Part shown: positions 49,728-63,063 of the stretch, piece after piece
How the letters are laid out: every line of letters starts with the position of its first letter
How positions within the stretch are numbered: position 1 is the stretch's first letter
Assembly (NCBI GenBank): GCA_020852175.1
Contig: JADZBH010000019.1
Coordinates: 1-64,000, forward strand
Length of the DNA stretch: 64,000 nt
From: Bryobacterales bacterium
Lineage (GTDB): Bacteria; Acidobacteriota; Terriglobia; Bryobacterales; Bryobacteraceae
Reading direction: 5' to 3'
Notes under the pieces: model-generated
What the model saw: only the letters and a program-made list of their open reading frames with translations
What the model was told of the DNA's origin: nothing
The model's database searches: none
Program-made: the position numbers and the translations under genes

Positions 49728-51761
49728 ATGGATGTGAACCTAACCAGGCTGCTTGTGCTTACCGCTTTCTGCTCGCTTCTTCCGGCGCAGTCTTCCGGCC
49801 CGGTGAAAAGCGGCATCGACATCGACGGCATGGACAAATCCTGCAAACCCTGCGACGACTTTTACCGGTACGCCAACGGGACGTTCCTCGACAAGAACCC
49901 GATTCCGGCCCGCTATTCCAATTGGGGCACTTTCGGCATTCTGGGCGAGGCCAATCGCGAGCGCTTGAAAACGATCCTCGAAGCCGCCGCAGCATCCAAG
50001 GCGCCCGCCAGATCCAATGAACGCCGCATCGGCGACTTTTACTCCAGTTGCATGGACACCGCCGCGATAGACGCGCGCGGGGCCAAGCCCATCGACGCTG
50101 AACTGAAGATGGTGGCTGGCGTCTCCTCGCGCGCCGGACTCGTCAAGGTGCTGAACAACCTCCAGAGGGCGCAAGCGGCGAGCTTGTTCGGGCTCTACTC
50201 GTCTCCCGACGCGAAGAACACGTCGGAGATCGTACTCTATCTCGGCACGGGAGGGCTGTCGCTGCCCGACCGCGACTATTACTTTCGCGACGACGAGAAG
50301 AGCAAAGAGATTCGCGCGCAGTTCGTGAAGCATGTCGCGCGTATGCTCGTGCTGCTGGGTGACGATGCCGCCGCCGCGGCCGCCGCCGCGAACAACGTTC
50401 TGGCCTTCGAGACCGAGCGCGCCGCTGTCCGGTTGACGCGCGCCGACCGCCGCAATCCCGACAAGACCTACAACAAGATGGATCTAGCCGCGCTGGAAAA
50501 GGCGAGCCCCACGTTCGATTGGAAAGGTTTACTCGCGAACAACCGCATCCCCGCCGGAACCGCCATCATCGTCAGCGAGCCGAAGGCCGTCGAGCAGATC
50601 GAGCAACAGTTCGCCACGGCCGAATTGAACACGTGGAAAACCTGGCTCCGCTGGGCGGTGGTGCGCAATGCCGCCACGGAACTTTCCAAGCCTTTTTACG
50701 ATGAGGACTTCGCCTTCCAGCAAACCGTCCTCAATGGCGTGAAGGAGCAGCGTCCCCGCTGGCAGGTGTGCGCCACGGCCACCGATGGCCTGCTGGGCGA
50801 AGCGCTTGGCGAAGTCTTCGTGAAAAAGCACTTTCCGCCCGAGGCCAAGCGCCGCATGTTGGAGCTTGTCGAGAACCTGCGGGCCGCCCTGCGCGAGGAA
50901 CTTGCCAACGCCGCGTGGCTGGAAGAGGCCACCAAACAGAATGCCTTGAAGAAGCTGAACGCCTTCTATCCCAAGATCGGTTACCCCGACCGTTTTCGTG
51001 ATTACGCGGGCGTGAGCATCTCCGCCAGGGACTACTTTGGCAATGCCCGCGGCGCGGCCATCGCCGACCGTCAATACGACCTGGCGAAGATCGGCAAGCC
51101 GGTTGACCGCAACGACTGGAGCATGACGCCGCCCACGGTGAACGCCTACTACAGCCCATTGCGCAACGAGATCGCCTTTCCGGCCGGGATCCTCCAACCG
51201 CCGTTCTTCGATCTGAATGCCGACGACGCGGCCAACTATGGCGCCATTGGAACGGTGATCGGCCACGAAATGGGGCACGGATTCGACGACCAGGGCTCCA
51301 AGTTCGCCGCCGACGGCTCGTTAACCAACTGGTGGACCGATTCTGACCGCAAGAAGTTCGAAGCCCGCGCGCAGTGTATCACCGACGAGTTCAACACGCT
51401 GGAGGTGGGCGGCGGTTTGCCCAACCACAATGGCAAACTCGTCACCGGCGAGGCGCTTGGCGACCTGGGCGGCGTCACGCTCGCCTTCAAGGCATACCAA
51501 CGGTCGCTGCAGGGCAAGCCTGCTCCGGTCATTGACGGCTTCACGGGCGAGCAGCGCTTCTTTCTCTCCTTCACCCGCGTCTGGGCCCGGCACTTCCGGC
51601 CCGAGGCCGCGCGCCTGCGCATCCAGACGGACCCGCATCCGCTTGACCGCTGGCGCGCCATTGGCACGCTGCAAAACGTGCCCGAATTTCACAAGGCGTT
51701 CCAGTGCAAGCTGGGCGATGCCATGGTACGGCCGCCCGAAAAGCAGTGCAAGCTCTGGTAG
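49728..51761 (+). CDS. M13-family (neprilysin-like) zinc metalloendopeptidase
   Basis: 677-residue oligopeptidase of the PepO/neprilysin family. The signal-like start is MDVNLTRLLVLTAFCSLLPA, possibly a lipoprotein. The N-terminal M13_N domain begins 'SGIDIDGMDKSCKPCDDFYRYANG'. The catalytic domain has 'IAFPAGILQPPFFD', the zinc motif HExxH at 513-517 ('VIGHEMGHGFDDQGS'), the third-ligand region 'GEALGDLGGVTLAF' (ExxxD) and the C-terminal 'CKLW' typical of the family. GTG at 49698 is an alternative start but would spoil the signal peptide. It is one base from the stop of the convergent ATL gene. Confidence 0.92.
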   Translation: MDVNLTRLLVLTAFCSLLPAQSSGPVKSGIDIDGMDKSCKPCDDFYRYANGTFLDKNPIPARYSNWGTFGILGEANRERLKTILEAAAASKAPARSNERRIGDFYSSCMDTAAIDARGAKPIDAELKMVAGVSSRAGLVKVLNNLQRAQAASLFGLYSSPDAKNTSEIVLYLGTGGLSLPDRDYYFRDDEKSKEIRAQFVKHVARMLVLLGDDAAAAAAAANNVLAFETERAAVRLTRADRRNPDKTYNKMDLAALEKASPTFDWKGLLANNRIPAGTAIIVSEPKAVEQIEQQFATAELNTWKTWLRWAVVRNAATELSKPFYDEDFAFQQTVLNGVKEQRPRWQVCATATDGLLGEALGEVFVKKHFPPEAKRRMLELVENLRAALREELANAAWLEEATKQNALKKLNAFYPKIGYPDRFRDYAGVSISARDYFGNARGAAIADRQYDLAKIGKPVDRNDWSMTPPTVNAYYSPLRNEIAFPAGILQPPFFDLNADDAANYGAIGTVIGHEMGHGFDDQGSKFAADGSLTNWWTDSDRKKFEARAQCITDEFNTLEVGGGLPNHNGKLVTGEALGDLGGVTLAFKAYQRSLQGKPAPVIDGFTGEQRFFLSFTRVWARHFRPEAARLRIQTDPHPLDRWRAIGTLQNVPEFHKAFQCKLGDAMVRPPEKQCKLW

Positions 51762-51762
51762 C

Positions 51763-52143
51763 TTAGTCCAGCTCCCACGTCCGGAAGAGGTGCTGGTGCG
51801 CCTGCATGTCCACGCGCTTTCCCTTGAACTTCACGCCTTCCATTTCGAGCCGGAGGCGTTGTTCGTAAGCGGCCGTCTGGTGCAATTTGATTTGCCCGCC
51901 GGCCCCCAGCACGCGTTGCCATGGCAGCCCCGCCGAGTCGTTGCGGAGGATTCGGGCCACCAACCGGTGATAGAGAGGATAGCCAGCGGCGGCGGCCACC
52001 TGCCCGTAGGTGGCCACCCTGCCTTTGGGGATCGAACGAATCACACGCCGGATGGCCGACTCCCGTTGTTCGTTCGGGCGCAGACCGTCGCGGATAATAC
52101 GCCGTTTCAGCTTCGCATCGGGAACCGGTCTGGCATCCCGCAT
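51763..52143 (-). CDS. Alkyltransferase-like (ATL) DNA-binding protein
   Basis: 126 residues, related to the DNA-binding domain of O6-alkylguanine-DNA alkyltransferase. The helix-turn-helix region reads 'VIRSIPKGRVATYGQVAAAAG'. At the active site, where the enzyme has Pro-Cys-His-Arg, this protein has 'LPWQRVL': Trp75 replaces the catalytic Cys. ATL proteins bind O6-alkylguanine without repairing it and hand the lesion to nucleotide excision repair. GGAGG lies 10 nt before the ATG at 52143. It is last in the minus-strand rhamnose cluster (23 bp after the aldolase stop), probably by chance linkage. Confidence 0.83.
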   Translation of the reverse strand: MRDARPVPDAKLKRRIIRDGLRPNEQRESAIRRVIRSIPKGRVATYGQVAAAAGYPLYHRLVARILRNDSAGLPWQRVLGAGGQIKLHQTAAYEQRLRLEMEGVKFKGKRVDMQAHQHLFRTWELD

Positions 52144-52166
52144 CGGTGTGCCGCCTCCGCGCGGCT

Positions 52167-54359
<2,193 letters not shown>

Positions 54360-54436
54360 GAATTTCCTTACAAAAAATTTGGAGGGGTTTGTTCCATTTT
54401 AAGATGTCCCGGACGCAGCCGCCTTCGCCCGTTCCG

Positions 54437-54757
54437 CTACGCCAGATGGAACACCTCTTCCAGCGGGCGCATCTGTTCGTCGGCGCGCCTCCCCGCGGCG
54501 TCCACGAAGAATCCCTTCATCGACTCCTGCCACACGGCGTTGATTGGCTCCCGCGACATGCGCTGGCGCGCCCCGGCGAAATCTTCCGTCTCCAGGTAGC
54601 CCACCAGCATGCCATCGTCGCGCAAAAACAGCGAGTAGTTCCGCCAGCCGGTGCGGCTCAGCGCTTCCCGCATCTCCGGCCACACCGTCCGGTGGCGTTC
54701 CTTGTACTCCTCCAGCCGTTCCGGCTTCACCTGAAGCACAAAACAAACTCTTTGCAT
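54437..54757 (-). CDS. rhaM: L-rhamnose mutarotase
   Basis: 106-residue RhaM, which interconverts alpha- and beta-L-rhamnose. It opens 'RVCFVLQVKPERLEEYKERHRTVWPEM', the family's start with the conserved His, and continues 'WRNYSLFLRDDGMLVGYLETEDF', 'INAVWQESMKGFF' and the terminal 'MRPLEEVFHL'. Full length for the family. GGGGGATC precedes the ATG. It lies between the DUF1501 gene (48 bp upstream) and the rhamnulose-phosphate aldolase (77 bp downstream), all on the minus strand, so the four genes may form one transcription unit. Confidence 0.93.
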   Translation of the reverse strand: MQRVCFVLQVKPERLEEYKERHRTVWPEMREALSRTGWRNYSLFLRDDGMLVGYLETEDFAGARQRMSREPINAVWQESMKGFFVDAAGRRADEQMRPLEEVFHLA

Positions 54758-54805
54758 GTGAGATCCCCCGTTCGCCTATGAGGCTGGCGCGCGCGGCCGT
54801 GCGCG

Positions 54806-56185
<1,380 letters not shown>

Positions 56186-56189
56186 TTTG

Positions 56190-59100
56190 TTACTCCTTGG
56201 TGATGGTCTCGTCCAGGTTCAGCAGCAGACGCGCCATCGCCGTCCACACCCGCGCGGGTTCCTGGAACCGCTTCTGTTGTTTGTTGAGAAAGGCGGCCAA
56301 CTCGGCCTCTTCCGCCGCCGTGGGGCGGCGCGAGGTGCAGCGCTCGAAGGCGAAGGCGAGCCGCTGGCGGTCCGTCGTCCCGCCGTCGTGCAGAACCAGT
56401 TTTCCTAACGCCTGAGCGGCTTCAAAGAACAGAGGTTCGTTCAGGGTGGTCAAAGCCTGCAACGGAGTGTTCGAGCGCGTCCGCCGGACACAGGCGATAT
56501 CGCCATTCGGCGTGTCGAAATTCGTCAGCATCGGGTACGGCACCGACCGGTAACGGAATGTATAGAGCGCCCGCCGGTAGCGCTCGGTCCCTTTCGCCTC
56601 GTCCCACACTTTCGGACCGTAGCTTGCCGGGGGCTGGAACAGGAACGAAGGCGCCGGAGGGAACACGCTGGGGCCTCCCACCTCACCGTTCAGCAATCCG
56701 CTCGCCGCCAGCGCGATGTCGCGCACGATTTCGCCTTCCACGCGCACGCGCGGTCCGCGAGCCAGCAGGCGGTTGAACAGGTCCCGCTCCTTTAGTTCCG
56801 GCGTCTGCCGCGAGGACTGCCGGTAGGTGGCCGACATCACGATGGCGCGGTGCAGGTCCTTGACCTTCCAGCCTTTGTCCATGAACTCCACCGAAAGCCA
56901 GTCCAGCAGCTCCGGATGCGAGGGCGCCGGGCTTTGCTTTCCCAGATCCTCCGGCGTCTCCACCAGTCCCGTGCCAAAGTAGCTTTGCCAAACGCGATTC
57001 ACGAACGAACGGGCCGTGGTGGGCGAGTTGCGCGCCGCCACCCATCGCGCGAAGGTCAGCCGCGCGGGTTCGTCCGGCGTCAACTTTCCGGGCATCGCGT
57101 GAAGGAACGCGGGCACGCCAGGCTCCACCGGCTTGCCCGGTTTCAGGAAATCGCCGCGCGACAGGATGTTCGTCATCCGCCGTGCTTCACGCTCGTTCAA
57201 CACCAACTGCGTGGAACCTTCCGGGTGCTGGCGCCATGTCTTCTCAATTTCCCCATTCTCAGCCGCCCACTCCGGAATGCGCTCGCGCAGCAGTTCGAAC
57301 GATCCGGCCAGCACGGGCATCGGATCGCGCAGCGAGGTTACCGATACGCGCATTCGGCCCAGGTTGTAGTTTTGGTTGTCGTCGGAGTTCCAGCCGCCGT
57401 GATTCTGTTTCAGGTATACCGTCACCAGCGTTCCGCCCGGGAAGCCAAAGGGTTTTTCGGCGATGAACACGGCGTTGCGCGGCTGGTTCCGGCGGGCCGG
57501 GCCATCGTCGATGCCCCACGCCGTCCTGTCGTCGTTGTCAATCGCGTACGCCACGGGGCCCGTCACGCGCGGTTCCTTCTTCCCCGCCAACTCTTCTTTG
57601 TCGCGATAAATGGCATCGATGGGCGTTTCAGCCAGATTCACATCCGCCAGCGCCCGCACGAACTTTACCTTTTCCACCTTGGCCGGATCGTCCGCCGGCG
57701 CGACTTCGGCCTCGAACTCCGTGAGCGCGCCCGTCCCCTTGATGCTGCGGCCGGGGCCTCCGCGCGGCAGGTTCGGATCCATGAGCAGTTCCAGGCGCAT
57801 GGCGGTGATGCCGGCTGCCGTGATCTTGCCCTGCAACTTCACGCGGCTCTTGGTCGGCGCATACCCGGACGCGAGCATCGAGCCATCGCCCATCTCCAGG
57901 TACTTCTGCCCGCCGGTGGAGATGTCCTCCGCCGCCAGATTCACCGTCGTCCAGTCGCTCTCCTTGGATGACATCGACGCCAGCCGCGTCCGCCACCCGG
58001 GCATGCGTTTTTCCAGCGCCGACTCCAGTTCGGTAACTCGCGCCAGCACCTGCTTGCGTTGCTTCTGCTCGCCAGGCGTGTAGACGGTGGCGTTCGATTC
58101 ATGCGAATTGTTCAGAAACGCGAATAGTTTGTAGTACTCTTCCTGCGTCAACGGATCGAACTTGTGGTTGTGGCACTGCGCGCATTGAATCGTGATGCCC
58201 AGCATCGCCTTGCCCACGGCGTCCATACGGTCGAACATCGCCTCCATCCGGAACTGTTCCGGATCGATGCCGCCCTCTTCGTTGATCATGGAATTCCGCA
58301 GGAAGCCGGTAGCCACGCGCAACTGCTGAGCCTCGGCCGGGGACTTCGCCGTTCGCGCCATCAGGTCGCCCGCCAACTGCTGCTCTAAAAACTGGTCATA
58401 CGGCAGATCGCGGTTGAACGCGTTGATCACCCAGTCGCGATAGAACCACACCCAGCGCGGCTTATCCTTTTCGAACCCATCCGAGTCCGCATAGCGCGCC
58501 GCGTCCAGCCAGATGCGCGCCCAGCGTTCGCCATAGTGGGGCGAGGCCAGCAGCCGCTCCACCTGCTTTTCATAAGCGCGCGGAGAAGAGTCAGCCAGAA
58601 ACGCCTTCACTTCGGCAGCCGTCGGAGGCAGACCCGTCAGGTCGAGACTCACGCGCCGCAGCAGGGTAATCCTGTCCGCTTCCGGTGAATGCGCCAGGCC
58701 CTCTTTTTCCAGCCGGGCCAGCACGAACCGGTCCACCGGGTTGCGCGCCCACGCCGCTTCGCGCACCTGCGGCAGCGCGGGGCGGACCGGCGCCACGTAG
58801 GCCCAATGCTTCTTCACGGCGGCGTTCCGCGCGCCTACGCCGTCCGGCCATGCCGCGCCTTCGTCGATCCACCGCTTCAGAACCGCCAGTTGCTCAGCCG
58901 GCAGGGGTTTTCCGCCCATCGGCATTCTCGGCTGGTCGCCCACACCGGCCGTCCGCAGGTACAACGGGCTGTGCGCCGCGTCGCCTGGAACGATCGCCTT
59001 GCCCGACTGCCCGCCCGCCATGGCGGTGTTTTTCGCATCCAGCCGAAGCCCGCCCATCTGCGCCCTGGCGCCGTGGCATGCCGCGCAGGACCTGTCGAGC

Positions 59101-59213
59101 AGGGGCTTTATATCACGCTCAAAGTCCACTTTCTCCGGTTGCTGCGCCGCGCCGGGCAGGCAGAAACCAGCCAATAGAGACAAGGAGGCCCAGAAAGAAT
59201 ACGGAACTTTCAT
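56190..59213 (-). CDS. PSCyt1-DUF1549-DUF1553 (planctomycete-type cytochrome) protein
   Basis: 1,007 residues with a signal peptide ([21 protein letters not shown]). The N-terminal PSCyt1 domain has a heme-c site '[20 protein letters not shown]' and '[11 protein letters not shown]'. DUF1549 follows ('[17 protein letters not shown]', '[18 protein letters not shown]', '[22 protein letters not shown]', and a second CxxCH in '[14 protein letters not shown]'). A central carbohydrate-binding-like region precedes C-terminal DUF1553 ('[23 protein letters not shown]', '[24 protein letters not shown]'). The start at 59213 gives the signal peptide; the ATG at 59228 adds five residues. It is first in a minus-strand cluster with DUF1501, rhaM and rhaD, and divergent from an Oar-like receptor. 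Confidence 0.88.
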   Translation of the reverse strand: MKVPYSFWASLSLLAGFCLPGAAQQPEKVDFERDIKPLLDRSCAACHGARAQMGGLRLDAKNTAMAGGQSGKAIVPGDAAHSPLYLRTAGVGDQPRMPMGGKPLPAEQLAVLKRWIDEGAAWPDGVGARNAAVKKHWAYVAPVRPALPQVREAAWARNPVDRFVLARLEKEGLAHSPEADRITLLRRVSLDLTGLPPTAAEVKAFLADSSPRAYEKQVERLLASPHYGERWARIWLDAARYADSDGFEKDKPRWVWFYRDWVINAFNRDLPYDQFLEQQLAGDLMARTAKSPAEAQQLRVATGFLRNSMINEEGGIDPEQFRMEAMFDRMDAVGKAMLGITIQCAQCHNHKFDPLTQEEYYKLFAFLNNSHESNATVYTPGEQKQRKQVLARVTELESALEKRMPGWRTRLASMSSKESDWTTVNLAAEDISTGGQKYLEMGDGSMLASGYAPTKSRVKLQGKITAAGITAMRLELLMDPNLPRGGPGRSIKGTGALTEFEAEVAPADDPAKVEKVKFVRALADVNLAETPIDAIYRDKEELAGKKEPRVTGPVAYAIDNDDRTAWGIDDGPARRNQPRNAVFIAEKPFGFPGGTLVTVYLKQNHGGWNSDDNQNYNLGRMRVSVTSLRDPMPVLAGSFELLRERIPEWAAENGEIEKTWRQHPEGSTQLVLNEREARRMTNILSRGDFLKPGKPVEPGVPAFLHAMPGKLTPDEPARLTFARWVAARNSPTTARSFVNRVWQSYFGTGLVETPEDLGKQSPAPSHPELLDWLSVEFMDKGWKVKDLHRAIVMSATYRQSSRQTPELKERDLFNRLLARGPRVRVEGEIVRDIALAASGLLNGEVGGPSVFPPAPSFLFQPPASYGPKVWDEAKGTERYRRALYTFRYRSVPYPMLTNFDTPNGDIACVRRTRSNTPLQALTTLNEPLFFEAAQALGKLVLHDGGTTDRQRLAFAFERCTSRRPTAAEEAELAAFLNKQQKRFQEPARVWTAMARLLLNLDETITKE

Positions 59214-59295
59214 CGCGATGTTGCCCATATTCTTTCACAAGCGCGCCCGCGCCGGTTAGGGGCAAAAGTTCACACGCAAAAGGTTGAGTTTCGTA

Positions 59296-59301
59296 TATAC
59301 T
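59296..59301 (+). promoter_or_regulatory. Candidate -10 box of the Oar-like receptor gene
   Basis: TATACT, close to consensus, 57 nt before the ATG at 59359. No good -35 at the right distance. Confidence 0.45.
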
Positions 59302-59313
59302 AGCTCCCGCACA

Positions 59314-59330
59314 AATGCCCCGGGGGCATT
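59314..59330. promoter_or_regulatory. 17-bp perfect palindrome in the receptor leader
   Basis: AATGCCCCGGGGGCATT: 8-bp arms around one G, starting 12 bp after the -10 box, so at or just past the expected start of transcription. It could be an operator or a leader hairpin. Confidence 0.55.
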
Positions 59331-59358
59331 CAGTCAAGAACTAGGGGGGTACTCATCT

Positions 59359-62300
59359 ATGAGGCCGGTATTGTTTTTGCTGTTGAGCGTCTTTGTGCCT
59401 GCCGCGTTCGCGCAAAGCGACCGTGGCGTCATCACAGGCACCGTAACGGATTCCTCAAATGCCGCGGTTCCCGGCGCCAAGGTGGCTGTGCGGAATGTCG
59501 CCACCAATGTGGGGTCGACCACGGAGACGACATCGTCGGGAGACTTCACGATTCCCGCGCTGCCCGTTGGCACCTACGAACTGCGCGTGGAAAAACAGGG
59601 GTTCAAAACGGCCGTACGATCCGAAGTGATCGTCAACGCCGGCGCGACCGTGGCCGTCAATGCCACGCTGGAAGTAGGCGCCGTCTCCGAATCGGTACAG
59701 GTGGCCGCCACACTCGAACTGTTGCAAACTTCCACGGCCAAGGTCACCACGGCCGTGTCGAACAAGATGGTGGATGAGTTGCCGCTGGTTGTCGGAGGGG
59801 CCATGCGCGGCGCTTTCGATCTGGCGTTGATCACGCCGCAGGTGAATCAACCCAATGACGACAACCTGAACATCGGCGGCGGCCAGGGCGGCTCCTACGG
59901 AGCGACGCTGGACGGCGTTTCCGTCCTCACGGGCCGGTTCAATTCCGTGCAGTGGGCCAACGTGAACACGCCTTCGGTGGACGCCATCACGGAGTTTTCC
60001 GTGGAAACCAACGGTTTCAAGGCCGAGTTCGGACGGGGACAGGGCGGCATGATCACCTTTTCCTCCAAGTCCGGTACCAACGAATTGCATGGCACGGCCT
60101 ATGAGTTTCTCCGCAACGATGCTCTCGATGCCCGCCGCTTCTTCGAGGCGCAGAAGGCCAAGTACAAGCAGCACGACTACGGTTGGAGCGTCGGCGGCCC
60201 GGTGTACATTCCCAAAATCTACGACGGCCGGAACAAGACCTTCTTCTTCACCTCGGGCGAATGGTTCCGCAACCGTGTCGGCGCCGGCAGTGGCCGGTTC
60301 AGCATTCCAACTCCGGAAATGCATAACGGCGATTTCAGCAACTGGGTGGACGGAACGGGCAGGGCGCTGCCCATCTACGATCCCAGCACGACGCGCGCCA
60401 ACCCCAACGGTTCCGGCTTTCTTCGCACGCCATTCGCCAATAACCAGGTTCCCGTGGGCCGCTTTTCTCCCATCGCGCGCAGCTACAGCAACCTGGTGAA
60501 GGACTTTCTGAAGCCCAATAATGGCGCTGCTCCGGGCGCCAGCGACTATGTGCGCAACAACTACATCAACAATGCCGGCACCGCGCTCGATCCCTGGACC
60601 AAATACAGCGTCAAGGCCGATCACAACTTCGGCATCAACGACCGTGTCAGCTTCCTCTACAACTACGGTCTCCACGAGCGCACGCCCGGCACGGACGGCT
60701 TCCCCGGCCTGCCCGGCATTCTGAACGAAAACCGCATCGACAATCAGAAAAGCCACGTCTATCGCGGCACCTACGACAAGGTGATCACGCCCACCCTGGT
60801 GAACCACATGTTCGGCGGCGTCAACTTCTGGAAGGAACGCCACGATGCGCTGACGCTGGACGGCGGCTGGCAGCAAAAAGGCGTCTGCGTGAAAGGCGCA
60901 TGGGATTGTAACCGCAACCTGCTGATCGTCGAATCCTCCGACTACAGCACCTGGGTCGCCCGCGCCTACGACGGATCGGAAAACCTGGTCTTCTCCTTCG
61001 GCGACGACCTGACCTGGACCAAGGGCAAGCACACGATCAAGGCCGGCTACCTCTGGGAAAGAATGCATTACAACGGCTTCGGCCAGCAAACTATTGGCGG
61101 TCTGATTCGCGGCGACCGCCGTTCCACCAGCATCCCCAACGACAACAACCTGAGCACCGGCGGCGGCAACGGTTTCGCCTCGTTCCTGCTGGGCCAGGGC
61201 TACACGGGCGGTACGGAGAACGACCGCTTCGTGGGCCAGCAGTGGCGCAGCCACGCCTGGTATGTCCAGGACGACTGGAAGGTTTCGCCCAAGCTCACGC
61301 TGAACCTGGGCGTGCGGTATGAGTTCACGCTGCCGCCCATCGAACAGACGGATAAGTGGAGCGATCTGGATATGGCGCTCCCCAACGCCCGTGCCGGCAA
61401 CCGGCCCGGCGCGCTGCGTTTCGCCGGTTTCGGTCCGGGCCGCGAGAACCGCCGCGCCCTGGCCAGCGGCTGGTATGGCGGCATCGGCCCGCGATTCGGC
61501 CTCGCCTACGCCATGGATTCGAAGACCGTCATCCGCGCCAGCATTGGCCGCAGCTTCGGCGTCGCCAAGACGATCACGGGCAGCGCCCATTTCGAAGGCT
61601 CCACGCTGGTCTTTTCCGCCTCCAGCCTGGACAACGGCGTGACGCCCATCTTCCTGTTGGACCAGGGACTGCCGCCCTACACCAAGCCGCCGGTGATCGA
61701 TCCAACCTTCTCGAATGGCGCGAGCCCGGCCTATTGGGATGGCGAAGCCGTGCGCCTGCCGGAGAACTACCAGTGGACGATGTCCGTCCAGCGCCAGGTG
61801 AGCAGCACGCTGGTCTTTGAAGCGAACTATTCGGCCACCATGGGCTTGCGGCTTGTCGCCGGGCTGAAACGCTACAACCAGCTTCCCTTCGGCATGCTGG
61901 AGAAGTACGGCCGGACGCTGCTTTCGAGTTCCATCGACTCGCCGGCCGCCGCCGCGGCGGGCCTCAGCCGTCCTTACACGGACATCAACTGCCAGTTCAG
62001 CGCCACCTGCGCACCGGTCAGCGTCGCGCAGGCGCTACGCCCATTCCCCCAGTTTCGCGACATCAACACCGCCGCCGGCGCGGGCGACAAGAGCGGCCAT
62101 TCCAGCTATCACTCCCTGGTCTTGAAGCTCGACAAGCGGTACGCCTCCGGGCTTACCATGCAGGGCTCCTATGTCTTTTCGAAGTTGTTCACCGACGCCG
62201 ACGGATACAATCCCGACAATGGCACGCTGGACCACTACAACCGCCGTCTGGAAAAGTCCATTGGCGAGTTCGACCTCACGCACAACCTCAAGATGACCTA

Positions 62301-62838
62301 CATCTACGAGCTGCCGTTGGGCAAAGGCAAGCAGTGGGTGACCGGCGGACCCGCTTCGTGGATCATCGGCGGCTGGCGCATCGCCGGCACCCACTTCTAC
62401 TCGAGTGGCTATCCGCTCTCGCTCGCCAACAGCGCCGCCCTGGGCGGCGTGCTGTTCAACGGCCGCAGCGCCGCCACCGTCTCCACGTATGACGGCTGGA
62501 TCTCCAACAAGAGCAACCCGGACTGGATGGGCAGCGACCGTTACTTCCAGCCCGCCTCGTTCTTCGGCGCCCAACCCACGGACCGCGCCGGCAACACCAC
62601 GCGCCACAATCCCAAGGCCCGCCAGCCCTGGAATCTGAGCGAAAACTTCTCGCTGGCCAAGTCGTTCCGCATCACCGAATCGACGCGCATCGACCTCCGT
62701 TGGGAAATGTTCAACGCCTTCAACCGCTTCCGCCCGAGCCCGGGCAGCACGAACGTGCAGGACCCGAACTTTGGCCGCGTCCAGGGCCAGTTGAACGAGC
62801 CGCGCCGCATGCAGCTCGGCCTCAAACTGTACTTTTAG
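59359..62838 (+). CDS. Oar-like TonB-dependent receptor with CarboxypepD_reg domain
   Basis: 1,159-residue outer-membrane protein. A signal peptide (MRPVLFLLLSVFVPAAFA) leads to a carboxypeptidase-regulatory-like domain ('GVITGTVTDSSNAAVPGAKV', 'TIPALPVGTYELRVEKQGFK'), a plug ('VSNKMVDELPLVVGG', 'SVDAITEFSVETNGFKAEFGRGQGG', 'ITFSSKSGTNELHGTAYEFLRND') and a 22-strand-type barrel ending 'MQLGLKLYF'. No TonB box is obvious. AGGGGGG lies about 9 nt before the ATG. It is divergent from the PSCyt1/DUF1501/rhaM/rhaD cluster, which suggests import of a rhamnose-containing glycan or fragment; this is inference from neighbourhood. Confidence 0.88.
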   Translation: MRPVLFLLLSVFVPAAFAQSDRGVITGTVTDSSNAAVPGAKVAVRNVATNVGSTTETTSSGDFTIPALPVGTYELRVEKQGFKTAVRSEVIVNAGATVAVNATLEVGAVSESVQVAATLELLQTSTAKVTTAVSNKMVDELPLVVGGAMRGAFDLALITPQVNQPNDDNLNIGGGQGGSYGATLDGVSVLTGRFNSVQWANVNTPSVDAITEFSVETNGFKAEFGRGQGGMITFSSKSGTNELHGTAYEFLRNDALDARRFFEAQKAKYKQHDYGWSVGGPVYIPKIYDGRNKTFFFTSGEWFRNRVGAGSGRFSIPTPEMHNGDFSNWVDGTGRALPIYDPSTTRANPNGSGFLRTPFANNQVPVGRFSPIARSYSNLVKDFLKPNNGAAPGASDYVRNNYINNAGTALDPWTKYSVKADHNFGINDRVSFLYNYGLHERTPGTDGFPGLPGILNENRIDNQKSHVYRGTYDKVITPTLVNHMFGGVNFWKERHDALTLDGGWQQKGVCVKGAWDCNRNLLIVESSDYSTWVARAYDGSENLVFSFGDDLTWTKGKHTIKAGYLWERMHYNGFGQQTIGGLIRGDRRSTSIPNDNNLSTGGGNGFASFLLGQGYTGGTENDRFVGQQWRSHAWYVQDDWKVSPKLTLNLGVRYEFTLPPIEQTDKWSDLDMALPNARAGNRPGALRFAGFGPGRENRRALASGWYGGIGPRFGLAYAMDSKTVIRASIGRSFGVAKTITGSAHFEGSTLVFSASSLDNGVTPIFLLDQGLPPYTKPPVIDPTFSNGASPAYWDGEAVRLPENYQWTMSVQRQVSSTLVFEANYSATMGLRLVAGLKRYNQLPFGMLEKYGRTLLSSSIDSPAAAAAGLSRPYTDINCQFSATCAPVSVAQALRPFPQFRDINTAAGAGDKSGHSSYHSLVLKLDKRYASGLTMQGSYVFSKLFTDADGYNPDNGTLDHYNRRLEKSIGEFDLTHNLKMTYIYELPLGKGKQWVTGGPASWIIGGWRIAGTHFYSSGYPLSLANSAALGGVLFNGRSAATVSTYDGWISNKSNPDWMGSDRYFQPASFFGAQPTDRAGNTTRHNPKARQPWNLSENFSLAKSFRITESTRIDLRWEMFNAFNRFRPSPGSTNVQDPNFGRVQGQLNEPRRMQLGLKLYF

Positions 62839-62841
62839 TTA

Positions 62842-62982
62842 CCATCGCGCACAACGGACGCTGGCCCACGCAACCCGTGGGCCGCGCCTGTGCGCTCAAT
62901 TGCCATCGCGCACAACGGAGCCTCGACGGCGCAACCCGCCGCCGGGCCCTGTGCGCTTTTGATTCCCATCGCGCACAACGGA
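62842..62982 (+). repeat. Three tandem copies of a hairpin-forming repeat (period about 62 bp)
   Basis: CCATCGCGCACAACGGA occurs exactly at 62842-62858, 62903-62919 and 62966-62982. In the first two units GCGCACA (62847, 62908) pairs with TGTGCGC (62889-62895, 62950-62956). Inside each is a second stem with an identical CAACC loop: GGCCCACG/CGTGGGCC in unit 1 and CGGCG/CGCCG in unit 2. Unit 2 is followed by TTTT (62957-62960) and may terminate the receptor transcript. Unit 3 lacks the right arm. Confidence 0.75.
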
Positions 62983-62998
62983 GCCTTGCTCCCTGGGA

Positions 62999-63033
62999 AA
63001 CGCCTCCGGTGGCTAAGCGCCATTCGGGGCGTT
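62999..63033 (+). terminator. Possible intrinsic terminator before the quinoprotein gene
   Basis: AACGCC(T)CCG (62999-63008) pairs with CGGGGCGTT (63025-63033), 9 bp with one bulge, followed by a T-rich TTCGCTTTT. Confidence 0.4.
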
Positions 63034-63051
63034 TTCGCTTTTCCGGTGGCT

Positions 63052-63057
63052 TATGCT
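63052..63057 (+). promoter_or_regulatory. Candidate -10 box of a leaderless transcript (quinoprotein gene)
   Basis: TATGCT ends 6 nt before the ATG at 63064. Confidence 0.35.
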
Positions 63058-63063
63058 ATTCCC

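Noticed and set aside
62842..62982. CRISPR array
   Set aside because: Only three 17-bp blocks with 44-46 nt between them, and the intervening sequence takes part in conserved hairpins; no cas genes nearby.
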